Assembly: GCA_021018995.1 (NCBI GenBank)
Contig: CM037590.1
Coordinates: 65,815,597 to 65,879,596, forward strand
From: Chloranthus sessilifolius
Lineage: Eukaryota > Streptophyta > Magnoliopsida > Chloranthales > Chloranthaceae
DNA length: 64,000 nt
Direction: 5' to 3'
Shown here: piece by piece, positions 10,668 through 23,852 of the stretch
Numbering within the stretch: position 1 is the first letter of the stretch
How the letters are laid out: each line of letters begins with the position of its first letter
Program-made: the position numbers and the translations under genes
The notes under the pieces: generated by a model
Told to the model about the DNA's origin: nothing
The model's database searches: none
The model's input: the letters and a program-made list of their open reading frames with translations, nothing else

Positions 10668-11309
10668 GAAAAAAAGTTATTGAAATCAACAAAAGAAGAA
10701 TACAAAATCAAGAAAAAAACATAAAATCACAGGAAAATTGGGTAACAAAATAGCAGGAACTAAGAGGAAAAAAAGTTCCAACAAAGGCATAAAAAAAATC
10801 CATTAGAAAAAACAAATCGAACTCACAAATATACAATAAAAAATAATAAAGAAAGGAACCAGTTTAAAATATTTAAAAGTAGTATAAACCCAATAATAAA
10901 AAACCAAGGAAGAAAATGTGCCTATATACGGAAGGAAGATTTGATTGCTTGTTGTTTTGATTAGCTGCATTTTTGTGATTTGAAGGTGAGTTTTGGTGAT
11001 TTTAATTATTACAAAAGCAAGTTTTTATCTCTGGAAATTCACAAGTCTGCGAATGGACAAGTGGTCAAATTGAATCAATTTAGAACTTAGAAATCTACAG
11101 CAGCACGCATTTGTGGCTTTTTTTGAAGAAATTTGTGGTAGCTCCTACAGAGTAAAGATGCATGAATCACTATTAGGGTAGCTTAAAGATGTGTATGGCA
11201 TAGCTCTTTCCTTGCTCCTGCCACAACAAAGTTCACCACCTTCTACTATTCCACATGATGCAAGAGATCTCATTTCTTCCCTTCAGGTAGCTTAAAGTTG
11301 CAACATCTA

Positions 11310-11341
<32 letters not shown>

Positions 11342-14300
11342 TCTCAATTCAGGTTTCTTTTCGAATTGGTAACCACTTCTTTGCAATAGATTTCGAATCT
11401 GAACTTTCTTCTTTAATGGCCGTTCCATGTACTCCATATTAATTTTCTCAACTGATCCATGTAAAAAATCTCAATTTTTTCATACTGAAGATGATGGATC
11501 CAGGGTCCTAAGCTTCTCTTAGAACTGGTAATCGTTTTATTTTCTCTTTATTTTCTTCTTTTATTAAAACTTGCAGTGATTAGTACGTGCTTCCCATCTC
11601 ACTACCTTCTCTCTCAAAGTCTTCGATCCTTTCCTTTCAGTTACGGCAACGACAATGATGGTCAATGGTATACAATGATGCATAAACGAAAATATGTTGA
11701 CTAATCATCCAGTCTTAGGATCGGGCCTTCTAATCTGGTCAACAGAACCGATTTGAGATTTGTGAGATATTACCCTTGCATAGGCAAAGTGTTTTCTGGG
11801 TCTCTCATCATTAGAGTGTAGACCCACAAGCCCACATAAGTTTTGATGTACCCAATTTCTTCAGAAACTTAGCCTCTATGAGCTATAGAGAATTTAAGGG
11901 AAAATAAGGAAACTCAGATAAAAAAGGGTTTACCATATAGTAGTAGTATTTGTACAAATTGAATGTTTCCCTATAATAATTCTATACATGATGGATACCT
12001 ACATTCAGTAGTCACCATAACATAAATTATTAGTATGTAATGTATATAAAGTTTGCAAAAGAAACACCGAAGTACACAGACACCTTCGACGCAAAATCAA
12101 CAAACCAGCTGAAAGAGTTGTGAAGTCAACTGTTGGTACTTACTCATTTAAAAGAACCCAACTAATTATGTTTTAGAACAAATGTAATAGTTGTAATTAC
12201 AATAAAGTGTTATACATAGGCAGGAATTTTAGAAAGACTTCTTCAATTACAGATAATCACTTCTTAACTTCAAAATCGAAGTGAAGAACATAATAGACCG
12301 ATAGGAAATAATGTTAGACATTCTACTATTTCTACTTCATATTGAATGTGATCTCTACAGATGCAGTAACCATCACAGTCGGCTTTTTAATTTTCTCTCC
12401 TTTCTTTCGCTTTTCTTTCTCTTCAATTGCCTTATAAATCAACCTATTTAAAAATAGATTGCTACATTGTGAGCTTAATATGATAAGAGAGGAATCATTC
12501 TACAAATATAAATAAGGAATCTGGGAGGGAAGAAATCAGGCAACCAACCTTTCCTTAATTTTACATCGAACATAGCTGTCGAACCAACCAAAATGCATCC
12601 TTATTTTCTTTGGCGATTTATCGGGGAATATATCTAGTGTTGTACAATGGATTTTAATTCCCAATTTCATAGAGAGAAGATTGAATTAGATATAGGAATT
12701 GGGAAAATTAATATAAAATAGGACAGTATCAATAAGCATTTACCATATTGTCAATGTCTAGGAGATCTTGTATGCATAGGTTCTTCAGTGGAGAAGAAGT
12801 CGTATGATTTATTTTTCTTGAAACACACCTTGAATTTATCTTTCCCTTTATTTCCTCCCTTCACTTTTAAGGCACCTTCTTTGTCCATCCATATAGAAAT
12901 TGCACCTACTTCAACCGACCATCATAACTTATTATTTAACCATCAAATTTCATAGAAACCTTATTCTGACGGGTATGAGGGCTTTCGAAATGTGTATTTG
13001 TTAGATTTTTTATGCGATTCAGTGGATCTATTGACACTTCATTTAATTGATGTTGGAAGAAAGGTATTCATAGATAAATTTGCATAGGCCATTAGTATAT
13101 TGCTTAGTTTTATAAATGCGTCGCTATTTTTCAAGCACTATTTTCACAGACATTAGGCAATATCGAAATCTATGCACTTTAATATCTACTAATATTGAAA
13201 TATGTTATTTGTATTTTTGTAAGACAATTTATTTACAGAACTAAATGTCATTTTAAAGATAGAGTGTAAGAAAAATAGAGCTATTATCTTAAAAAATAAG
13301 GGTACAAGCATGGCGCACACATAAACCCATAGGCTATTATACTATATGCAAGAAGGTATATAAGATGGAGCACATATAAACATAGAGGATGGTACATTAC
13401 TTGCGAAAAGGTAGAAAGATTGAGCGCACATAAACTCAAAGAGAAGTAAACATACAGAAAGAGGACACACCCAAAAAAGGGAAACATGCACGCAAAGGAG
13501 GGTCAAGGCTTTCCTCTAATGTATCCAACTCCAACACGGTCTGACAGTATAGCTCTCTTTACTTTTGGCGGTAGATTGGTCCACTCCCGTCTTGTATAAG
13601 ACTTGCATTAGCCTATACAATCTATAAATGCAAGAATGACGAAGCCTTTGTGATCTCTGAAGACACCACCTCGACTACACTCGATAGGAACATCTTCGAA
13701 CCCACTCTCATTTATTTTATAATTAACTCTTGAAGAACCATCGAAATTCAGTTTTATCTAACCAAATTGAGGATGCATCCATTTCACAATACAATGATGA
13801 TGAACATGTTCTTGTGAACGTGAAATTAAGGACGGTATGGTAGAACGAGCAGGGAAAATTTGTTCTTCAACTTTCAAGTTGTTTCTAGACGTCATCCCAT
13901 GCAATTCGGAACTACTATCATATGTGGATGACGATTTCCCTTCTGAATGTTCTATGTCTTCTTCCTCTTTCGTTGTCTGTGTAGTGCCAACTAAGGTCGG
14001 AATATGAGAGGTTGTAACTATACTCACACTGGCGTCCCTAGTGGTAGCTATGTAACCAATTTCGTTGCTTAAAGGGAGAAATTAGAAGGCATGTTGGAGG
14101 GGGTGATTGCACACATATCATGAAAGATAACTTTCAAAGATCTGACATTTAAGCAGGAGAAGGAAAGAACATTAGTCATGAATAATGAAATGATAGTAGA
14201 AAGTAAAGAGTTGTAGAGATATCATAACTCACGTAATATTTGTATTGACACTTACGGGGGACAGAAGAGATATCCATTTGTTTGATGGATTATTAGACCT

Positions 14301-14469
14301 TCAAAAAAGGGTAAACGAGAGTGTTAGCTAGAGAGAAATGTTTTGGAGGTTTCAATTTAGTTCTCTAATTTGTATCTTGAATTAATAGTCTAGATCTGTC
14401 TATTGTTGGGATGATATTTTCCAAAATAGTATCATTCACCTCTTTTTTATTTGATATTCCGATTATTAA

Positions 14470-14471
<2 letters not shown>
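10668..14471. other. Gene-poor AT-rich region
   Basis: No recognisable coding sequence. A (CT)n run lies at 11311-11335. The word GTGTATGGCATAGCTCTTTC near 11191 matches the terminus of the foldback element at 43289-43640, so a fragment of that family is present. Short exon-like stretches were seen but not supported. The 89-codon minus frame at 13758-14027 has no recognisable motif. Confidence 0.4.
11311..11335. repeat. (CT)n microsatellite
   Basis: About 12 uninterrupted TC units. Confidence 0.95.

Positions 14472-14521
<50 letters not shown>
14472..14521. repeat. (AT)n microsatellite
   Basis: About 25 AT units without interruption. Confidence 0.97.
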
Positions 14522-14523
<2 letters not shown>

Positions 14524-17189
14524 TTGTAATAGTAGATGATCTTCTTATTCTTCTTGGACAGTAGTCGATCTTTTTACAAGGAGGAAAAAATCATCAATTT
14601 TCAAATCAATTGGTTAAAAGAGCATATTGTAATTAACTCTTTATAAGATTAATAACATGAGAAAAGGGGAGTAGGGAGTATTTCCCTAAACTTGTCAATT
14701 TTGTAAGAAGGTCAGTAAACAGCCTACTCATCATGTAGAGGAAAAGGTTAGTAAATAACATTGATGATGCATAAACCAATGAACTACACAACTATCAGCT
14801 TCACATAAGCATAAACCAATGAACTGCGCAACTATTTATGAGCATGCAAAGTCAGTGATGTTACTTACACCATTTTAACCGAATTTGAGAATCAACAAAT
14901 CAGCTATTTATGAGCATGCAAAATCAGTATCCATTTCAACCACTGCGCATGCTTTGTGATTTAATACTAACGATCTCATAAACTATGGTGTTAAAGAAAT
15001 GTGATTTAATGTCATGATAGTTTCTGTAAAGAAGCTCTTATTAAAGTATTTTGTTGTTTTAAATTTTTCTTCTTAACTACAAACTAATATAGGACTTTCA
15101 TACATTTACTATTGAGATATCCATCCTAATCAGACATTGAATTTATATTGATTGGAAACAAATAGAGTTATTATCGAAACTGGCTATAACAGTGTTCACA
15201 AACAAAATCCTAAGAATATTATAAAATCGAGGCAGTTTTCCTGTGTTTTGACACACTATAGCTGATTCTACAAGTAGTTTTTTTTTACTCCCTACCTATA
15301 CAATATTTGCAGGTTGCGGTACGCTTTGACACCAAATTCATATGGCTGCTGCCTTAAACTTCCTCAAGAAGGAAGGTAGAGATCAATCGATAAAGATAGT
15401 TTGGTTAAGACATTTTAGATGACATCAATCTCAATATTGGAATAATTTGTATTCTTTGTAAAAAAAGAAAATTTTAATTCTGCCTAGAAAAGATCACGCT
15501 AGGAATCTCTACCTAATTTACCAGTTGTCCTTATTTTGTTTTTTTATTAATAGCATATTCGATTACGAGAAAGATTTGAGCATCAATGAAAGAAAGTCAT
15601 AATTTTTAAGACTACACAAAGAAGACATTTTCAAATATTAGTGAAGTTCCAATTGGTGGTAGTGGGTGTTCTTGGGAAGTAGTCCAAAAAATAAATTGAA
15701 AATAATAAAGGAAATTGATTCTACATGAGGGTGGTTGGGAGGTTGCGGATCATACAAGAGAAATGAATGGAAGTTTTTTATTTTGCCTAACCTTATTTGA
15801 TAATGTAGCATTAGACACTATATCTTATTTGTTATTTTATTCTTTTGAGCTATAATTGGTCCAAATAACACAACATAACCAAGCCAGATTACGCTTGGTT
15901 ATAGATAGCGACATAGTAACCAAGTTCGAATTCGGCAATCATTTGGTGAGTTGGTAGTTCAGTTTAATCCTCATAAATATAGGGAAAATTCAAGAAAAAA
16001 TTCATGGATCATAAAACATTTCAGAGCTATTGTTTACTGAAATAGTTTAATTTGGAGCTTTTGAGGACGCTCTCGCTTCCCACCTACTATACCCTTCCTG
16101 CTGCTTCGGGTAACTAAGAGCTTTTGGGCAAGCAAGGAGCGGATAGGGTGCTGGCAGTACCCATCTGTCATGTTGCCAAATGCAACCTAAATGTTTGATA
16201 ACAATTTGTCTATTTAATCCTTCTTTTATTCAAAATAATTTATTTTACCAACTCATATACACAAAAATTTGAGTAATTTTACCCAATCATGTACATAAAA
16301 CCTATACATATAAAATGGGCAACGCCTAACTCAGATGCATATAGACCAAGCTTGCATTGGATTGACTTGGCCCTGAAAAAATTTCAAATGCTAAATAGTC
16401 CAGGTTATGACTAAGCATTAATCGAGCCACTATAGGATCGCTCGGATCGAGATTGTCCTGCTCTCTCTCTCACTCACTCACCTAAGGCTGTAAATGGGTT
16501 GGATCTTTAATTTTTATGAAATAAAAGTCACAGTTTTAAAGATCTAAAAGGAATAATTGATTTTCTTGAAGTATAGGCTGTGTTTCAAAATTAAACTTGT
16601 GTCTATTATTGTGCGGTTCAAAATTAAATGTGTCTTCAATTTGTTAAAATAGATTTTAATGTTGAAAACTCTTTAATTCCTTTTTTAGTATGAGTCATTT
16701 TAAATTATGGGTTTGGCGGGCATGGTGGACCTCAACTTATGGCTTTTTATGGCCTTCATTCTCCCGACAGCCATGGACACCCTAGACCAAAGGGTATGGC
16801 CCAAACCTGGAGTGGGAGAAAACAGTAGACAAGGTGAAGGAAGGGGGCTAGAGGAAGGAAAGGTGAAGAAGCTAGGGCAGAGGTAGGGTCGACTATTTTA
16901 AGGCAGTAGTCTTGGGATGCATTTTTTAGCGATATACCTGACTTTCCTAATCTTACCTTGGCAGGAAAAGGAATAAGGAATCAAGAGAAGAATGACGAGG
17001 GGGGGGAACATGGAAGAATATGGACAAGGTGACGATGACCAAGTACGAAGGATGAGAGAGAAAAAAGACGGGGATATGCTCAATTTCCTATCTTATCATC
17101 ACAGTCAGAAATTGATCATCTTGTGCATCTAATTATTTATTTACTATTCATGGTCATCTAAAAATTTTTATGCGCAACTCTACATCCTT
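14522..17189. other. Gene-poor AT-rich region
   Basis: No supported gene. A segment around 16070-16190 shares short words with the 43289-43640 family. Two copies of 'AGCATAAACCAATGAACT' lie near 14768 and 14808, and a near-duplicate 'CTATTTATGAGCATGCAAA' lies near 14832 and 14904, so this is old repeated sequence. Confidence 0.4.
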
Positions 17190-17345
17190 CCTTAGGTGAG
17201 GCCATTCTCTTTACTACAATTGATAAATTTGGGTATCCATCTCAAAACCAATTGGATATGAGTAGAGGGGCCTAGGATCTTATAAGAGGAGAGGCAAGGC
17301 TCTAATTGTTCGATGTGGGATAAAACTTCAACAACAATATTACAG
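17190..17345 (-). repeat. Possible LTR fragment
   Basis: On the minus strand the segment reads TTATCCCACATCGAAC..., then CTCCTCTTATAAGATCC with a TATA-like word, then a C-rich block and 'GGTTTTGAGATGG'. This 'TCCCACATCG ... TATAAG' arrangement is common in plant LTRs. No termini or partner LTR were found. Confidence 0.35.
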
Positions 17346-17939
17346 TTTGAACAGACGAAAAAGATAAAAATATCAAAAAGAATAAAGATAAAAAATAAAA
17401 ATATTAGCTTATTTATTTCTTTTATACCCACTTGCATGGGTTTTACAACTAAAAGGTTTCGTATGAAGTAATAAATTGTTTGATTGTTGCACATGCTTGT
17501 CATATCTGTGAATCTGTTGATGTTGTTGTCTTGAGATCTGTGTTCTTGGCTTTTGTCTCCATTGTTGTCGTTTCTACCTACTCACCGTAGATGCTGATGG
17601 TTCATGATTTTGCGAAGCCTAGAAATTTGATACACATTGATGTTGTTGCCTCAAAATATGTGTTGTTGTTGTGGTTGTTTGGTGTTGTTGACACTAACGC
17701 TTCTTTTGTTATGTATGTATGTGCATATGGTGTTTCGCAAATTCCTATTTGCTGCTAATAATTTACAATTATCGAAAGATAATACGAAGTATAATTAAAG
17801 TGTGCATTACAATGATATACACCCAAAAAAATTCATCAAATCTGAAATAGCTAAAGAAAATTTTGAAGAAATGACAAATCAAACAAACATTTACCAAAAA
17901 ATTTTGGAAGCCTACCTATTCAGAAAAGTTTGATTAATT

Positions 17940-18030
17940 AAAGTGTGTGGGTGGGGGTGGCTAAGTGAGGGGAAGGAACAAGTTTACAAATTTTACAATT
18001 CCTTTTAACTTGATTGTCAATTATTTTAGG
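17940..18030 (+). repeat. Diverged unit of the 20.57-20.90 kb tandem repeat
   Basis: Shares GTGGGTG..., GGAACAAGTTTACA and TTCCTTTTAACTTGATTGT with the two tandem units near 20.6 kb. Confidence 0.65.
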
Positions 18031-18418
18031 AAAGGGTCCAAAAGTGGTGCAGTAAGGAGATGCTATGGATGCCAAGGTTGGAGATGAAATTGCACTTTCT
18101 AAAGGATGTAGACTGCAACCCGGAATACTTTTCAATAGATAGAAAACTCTATAAAATCCCTCTCAATGTCTAAAAAAATACAATCAAAGAGCCTCTTAAT
18201 ATCACCACTAATAATTGACTTTGACATACCTAAGAAGAGTTGTTCAACACTAATAAAAATCAGGACTTATCCTGTAATGTAATATCCTTATAGTGTATTT
18301 TAGAGGAAAATTTAATATACAATGGAATATATTCCGTAGGGTGAAATCAATATCCCTTTTTGGCCTGCCATCAATTTTGTGGCTACACATTGAGTTGGTT
18401 TTATTTGATACGTAACTC

Positions 18419-18565
18419 GCTTTGTTTGGTGAGCTTAAATCTTTCCTGCTGCTGAAAGGACTTTTTTTTTATAAATTCGTATGTGCATGTTTGTTTGGTG
18501 AGTTTCAATCTTTCTTGCTGCTGGAAAAAGGTCTTCTTTTTTAAATTTGTATGTGCATGTGCGTG
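18419..18565. repeat. Two-copy tandem repeat (about 73 bp)
   Basis: TTGTTTGGTGAG...TTGCTGCTG..., ending in TATGTGCATGT, appears at about 18419-18491 and again at 18492-18565. Confidence 0.85.
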
Positions 18566-19753
18566 TAGGTTCTGTACATGATTAATTTTGTTGAGATGGA
18601 AGATATACAAAACGTAGACAAAATCTAGGCCAATGGACTATATTTAAAGTGTTTAGAATTGTCTGATAAAATCAGGAGGGCGTCTATCTTCATCACACTT
18701 AATATTGAACACCTGTCCATATTAAACTGCACCGATCGAACCGTTCAGATCCCCCAATGTGTATTTTCTGCATTATATCAGTTCAACATTTGAGCTACCA
18801 TTCCGATGACTTGATTTGCACAGAAGCGGGTGCCACGTGGATTGAATTTGGGGCGGTCAAGCATCTTATCTACAAATGGGCTGTCATTGCCCATTAATCC
18901 TATATTTAGTTGTCCTCTTGTCCTTCGGATCATTTCAATTACGTTGTTTGTCCCTAGCAGAAAGGCCTGAGATCCCTACGAACTTTTGAAGAATTTGTGG
19001 GAATTCTGTTAGTCCCTTAGTTCTAATTTTTTTAGGGTGGATTCAATCTAACAATGGTATTTTAAGGCAACATGATAACAGGCTTATAAAATTAAATACC
19101 AATTTATCCAGATTTTAATTGATAATAATTGGAAAGTAAAACCATCATGTATCGAAAGGATAAACTTCTGGTTTTTACCATATTCTGTTCTATACGTGAG
19201 AATTCAATTTATCTGCATTAAGATTTAATGCATTTTTCTATTTTTCAATTAAACTTAGGACAAGGGATAAAGATTTTTCATGCCTTGAGCTCCATGAAAG
19301 TCTACCTTTAATAATTAGCACTGCAAAGAGATGCATACTCCACTTCATCAAATGATAGTATGACTTGTACAAATGGCAGGTCTCTAAGGCTGAGTTTCGC
19401 ATAGCTTTTTGTTAGGTCTCTAAGGCTGAGTTTCGCATAGAGCCGGATATACTTGCTTTAGCAGTCTCCCCTTCTCCTTACTAACTCCTTGCAAGCAACG
19501 AGCATACATAAAGATTGAATTCATTTATAAAGCAAAAAAAAGTATGCAATTAAAGTATAAAACTATAAAAGTAATCAGTTTTTAAAATTTATTTAGCTGA
19601 TTTACAAAGAATGATTAGTTCTTTCAGAAAATTAGTTAAATTTGTCAAGTTAAATTTGAAAACATATAGCCATTATACATTTGCATCTAAAGTAGTAGTA
19701 ATGGTTTCTTTTTCTTTATTTTTTCTGATAGACACACATTTCCACCGTAAGAA
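18566..19753. other. No gene seen; short tandem duplication inside
   Basis: A 27-bp word (CTCTAAGGCTGAGTTTCGCA core) is duplicated at 19378-19404 and 19414-19440. The following GCTTTAGCAGTCTCC region shares words with the 43289-43640 family. Nothing else recognised. Confidence 0.5.
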
Positions 19754-19925
19754 ATTGTTGACTGCACTGAATCAAACGATGGAGATCGTTTTTCATCCCA
19801 ATCTTACAAACAATAGATCTTGACATCATGGTGCACCTATCAGATGGTCACATGTTGATTCAATGTGGCACACATCCCCAAAATGACTGTCTGATAGGTA
19901 CGCCTGTGATCATGATCAATTTTGG
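19754..19925 (+). mobile_element. Partial copy of the unnamed long-inverted-repeat family (family U)
   Basis: Begins TTGTTGACTGCACTGAATCA, then GGAGATCGTTTTTCATCCCA and ATCAGATGGTCACATGTTGA, and folds back into TGTCTGATAGGTACGCC and GTGATCATGATC. Same family as the copies at 40.8-43.0, 45.1-45.6, 47.2 and 48.4-48.7 kb. Confidence 0.75.
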
Positions 19926-20572
19926 TTTTCTTCACAGATTTAACGGGTATAAAATCTGCTCTGACACATTGTGCAACGCACGTGTCCTGTTGTTAAATGG
20001 CATTTTCTGTCTGTAAAATGACATAACGCCACCCTTTATATATTTATTTGTATAATTTCTACATTTTAAAATTTCATCCATTTTTTTCCAGCCTTTTACC
20101 TCCAATGCTCTGTACAGTCTTTGGTACTAATAAAATCCAGTAGAGAGGAACTCCTATAGTTGGCTCTAACTTTTTAAAAGGAAAACTTGATTCTCTTTTA
20201 AAGGGTATGAGGTGTTACAGATTTCTGGGCCCTTGAAGTATGTGTGGATGACAATTTGGGGGCAAAGATCAGCTTTTATAGATGTAATTCTACTGATTTC
20301 AGGAGCCTTACAAATTCTTTTATATTAACATTTGACGGTAATCGAGTTAGTCTTAAAGGGATCAGATGAATGACTACTAAAGTTTGTGATAGCCCATGAA
20401 AGCAATCCATTATGAAGTAATAAATTATTTTGTATTGTCCCCCAATTGTAGTACAACATGAATTTTATATCATAGCAGTCTCAAAGCCATAAATAATCAG
20501 AAGAGACTTTTCTACTTAATAGAGAGCTGGGAGGCCCAATGTTCAAAATGCAAAGGGTACGTTCTCGGCTCT
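19926..20572. other. No gene seen
   Basis: AT-rich sequence without recognisable features. Confidence 0.35.
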
Positions 20573-20905
20573 GGCTTCCTATGTCTGTGTGTGGGTGGGT
20601 GGCTAGGTGAGGTCAAGGAACAAGTTTACAGATTTTTCAATTCCTTTTAACTTGATTGTCGATTATACAAACTCATTGATACCATCGAAAAGCCAAAAAT
20701 TCCCATAATAAACCATGAGAAGCAGCAGAAGCCAAAGGCTTTCTATTTGTGTGTGTGGGTGGGTGGGTGGGTGGGTAGGTGAGGGCAAGGAACAAGTTTA
20801 CAAAAAAACTCCTTTTAACTTGATTGTATATTATACAAATTCATCGATACCATCGAAAAGACCAGAAAATCCCATAATAAACCATGAGAAGCAGCAGAAG
20901 GCAAA
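20573..20905 (+). repeat. Two-unit tandem repeat, period about 163 bp
   Basis: Both units contain a (GGGT)n-like start, GGAACAAGTTTACA, CCTTTTAACTTGATTGT, GATACCATCGAAAAG and CATAATAAACCATGAGAAGC. The second unit has an expanded GGGT run. A third diverged unit is at 17940-18030. Confidence 0.85.
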
Positions 20906-20918
20906 CACTTCAAAAGGC

Positions 20919-21281
20919 CATGATACCCCGCTCAAAATTTGTAATGAATCAAAGCATGACATGAACTACTTCTATATGCAATACAAGTTTTTTTCATCGC
21001 TTAGAAGGAAATTAGTAATGTACAAGATTAGAAGGAACAAACCTTTGAGAGAAGTATGAGCAACAAAGTTTGTGTTGGGATCGTCTCAATGAGCGTCTTG
21101 CTGATGTAGCTGCACGTGCGAACAACGCCAACTATTTGTACGAATGAGATATATAAATGTGAAATTAATTATAATGTTTGGAATGCAAAAAAACTCAATA
21201 ATCTATGAAGAAGAGAGCTTAAAAATCAATACTAACCAATCAATAATATTGCAAATACTCTGTAGTGTTGCTGCTGTAGGA
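20919..21281 (+). repeat. Dispersed direct repeat, copy 2
   Basis: Pairs with 10326-10667 (see that entry). It follows directly on the tandem repeat; that adjacency is not kept at copy 1. Confidence 0.75.
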
Positions 21282-22324
21282 AATCTACAAGCTCTTCTCC
21301 TTCATCCCAGACCAAATGGCATCCATGGTTTGATAATATGATTTTAGTGTTTAGGTAATGGAGTATTTGGGGGTTCCCTATAGGGAAATGATCATGCAAA
21401 GGTTATTTTGGTGAGATGATTTCAGATGAGCATGCAAAGCTTATTGGAAGGTTTGATATATATAGGGAAGGATGGATTGTGGATGTGAGAGGACAAAAGA
21501 GCAATTTATTTATTTTTTGATCATCATGGATTTTGAAGGCTTTTGAAGGCAAGAGAGGGGTTTGTAGTAGCTTTTTTTTTTTTTTTTTCCTGATCATCAA
21601 CGATTTTGAAAGGTTTGGAAGGGAACAGAATGGATTGCGGATGTGAGAGGACTTTTGAAAGGACAACAGACCCCTTTTTTTCTGATCATCAACGATTTGG
21701 AAGGGAACGGAGTAATTTTTAAATAAATTTTTTTTGATAATGAATGATTTGGAAGGATTTCGAAGTGAAGGAAGTCAATCGAGAACCATACCTCTGTCTA
21801 GAGGAGGGTCTGGAAATTGTAGTCGGTGGAGAGGAGGGTTTGTAAATCGGGTACGACACATTTAACAACCCATACCATTCTGCAGAGGAGACGTTGGAAA
21901 TTGGAGTCGGTGGGGAAGATGAACTATAGGAAGGAAAACCTAACATCAGCAACGTCATGGGTAGATGCATTTACGAAGAAACCCTTTCCTCTAACTCCTC
22001 CACTACGCAAAGAAGCATTCCAATTGCCACAAAAAAAAAGGATTGTTATAAGGATAACAATGGAAACCTACATACCTAGGAAAGGATTCCGGTTGCCCTC
22101 CACTTTCCATAATGACTAAAGAAGGAAGCAATTGAAAACCAAAAAAAAGATGGTACCGGAAGGTTTATTTCGATCTTCAATGGAAAATGACGGATCAAAG
22201 GTAGGTATCCAATTTGCTTATAGAATAGAAATAGATAGATAGATTAGTCAAGCTTATGTGCTATGCATTTGGCCTACTTTTCCCCATGACTTGCCACCTC
22301 TTAACGAAACCATTATGCTCTAGA
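21282..22324. other. Degenerate short repeats, no gene
   Basis: Repeated words GATCATCAACGATTT..., GGAAGGGAAC, GGATTG(C/T)GGATGTGAGAGGAC and GGAGGGT(T/C)TG(T/G)AAAT occur several times between 21470 and 21910, with T-rich runs. ORFs here are by-products of the repeats. Confidence 0.5.
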
Positions 22325-22333
22325 TAAATAAAG
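22325..22333. repeat. Left 9-bp TSD (TAAATAAAG)
   Basis: Identical to 23073-23081. Confidence 0.93.
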
Positions 22334-23072
22334 GGGTTTTTTCCAAATACCCCCTATGTTATGCTGAAATTGCATAAAACTCCCTAAGTTATGCCTAATT
22401 ACACTACACCCCTTACTTTTATGTTTCCTTTATAAATACCCTGCCGTTAAATGACAGTTAAATAGGCGTCATTTCTTCAATTAAATGACAAGTTTGCCTT
22501 TACTTAACATTATATACAAAATGGTCATTGTATTTTTCCCAATTTTGACTGCATTTTAAACAGTGGATAAGCATCGGATCCTGCCCAAATTCTTTGGGTG
22601 GAACATGATTGATCTCCTATAAGTTGTCGTGTTACTCGATTTTCGATTCGGGTGTCCATGACACCCACTTGCTCATGGGTAGCGCTAGAATGCTACCCCC
22701 ATTGGTACCATCCCGACCCTACCATCGTTACGAACCAACTGAACATTATGGACACCCAAATCAAAAATCGAGTAATACGGAAACTTAGAGAAGATCAATT
22801 ATGTTTCACCCAAAAAATTTGGGCAGGATCCGATGCTTATCCGCTGTTTTAAATGCAGTCAAAGTTGGGAAAAATACAATGGCCATTTCATATATAATAT
22901 TAAGTAAGGACAAATGCACCATTTAATTGAAGAAATGATGCCTAATTAACTATTATTTAACGTTGGGGTATTTATAAAGGAAACATAAAAGTAGGGGGTG
23001 CTGTGTAAATAAGCATAACTTAGGGTTTTTATGCAATTTTAGCATAACATAGGGGGTATTTGCAGAAAACCC
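22334..23072. mobile_element. Foldback Mutator-like element (non-autonomous)
   Basis: 739 bp bounded by GGGTTTTTTCCAAATACCCC and its near reverse complement, ending in GAAAACCC. The inverted arms, about 300 bp each, take up most of the element; for example GGATAAGCATCGGATCCTGC near 22564 mirrors GCAGGATCCGATGCTTATCC near 22823. The flanks carry a perfect 9-bp duplication TAAATAAAG (22325-22333 and 23073-23081), the TSD length of MULEs. No transposase; the 66-codon frame inside is incidental. Confidence 0.93.
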
Positions 23073-23081
23073 TAAATAAAG
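23073..23081. repeat. Right 9-bp TSD (TAAATAAAG)
   Basis: Identical to 22325-22333. Confidence 0.93.
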
Positions 23082-23813
23082 ATTCATTTACTATTGACAG
23101 TAAACAAATTAGTTACACGTAAGCCATTGTAACCCACTTCCATGTAATTGGTCAAATTAGTTGACTTTAAGTGTGTTGTTTGATTGCCCATTGTTATCTA
23201 TGTATTACACAATTAACGTGCAACTTGACTGTTTGAAACACACCCCGTAAGATGACAACTTATGTAAGAGCATATTCTTCTTTTCCTTTGATCTCTCTAC
23301 CAGATGAGACGATGCATTTTGACCATGAGATTGCTCGATTATATTTCTTCGAGTGAAAGCCTCCTTTCAGATCTATTGGATCTACTGAGATTTTGCATCT
23401 GCTTAAGGTATTGAGATTGGGTATCTATTCGGATCTACTAAGATTGGCATTAGATCTGTTGAGATTGGGCATCTGTTCAGATTTTCCAAAATGGAGGCTT
23501 GCCAGAAACCTCATATTTCACTTTGATCTTAACATTAGAAAAACCTATTGAATAAAATCTAGAAATTAAATTAAGGTCGGAATCTTTTAGTTTGACCTAA
23601 GTTTTGTGTAGCTTCAAAATCTCCTATTTCAGATCCTTTGTTTGTAAATCGATAAAAACATAAAATATAATTGTTTTTTCTCTCTGCAATAATGAAAGAA
23701 AGAGGAAACTATTCTTTTCACATGAGATTGTTCAGGGAGAGAGTAGAAATGTAGATAGAAAAGAAATTCCAAAATTTTGCTATCTGTAGATGAAAATGGA
23801 AGAGTTCACAGCT

Positions 23814-23852
<39 letters not shown>

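Noticed and set aside
11221-11285. Exon-like stretch reading 'PQQSSPPSTIPHDARDLISS' before CAGGTAG
   Set aside because: No family recognised, no partner exon.
13758-14027. 89-codon minus-strand frame with acidic Ser-rich sequence
   Set aside because: No recognisable domain, start context or neighbouring exons; not supported as a gene.
15313-15379. Exon-like stretch between a TTGCAG and a GTAGAG reading 'LRYALTPNSYGCCLKLPQEG'
   Set aside because: No family recognised and no neighbouring exon; splice-like words are frequent by chance.
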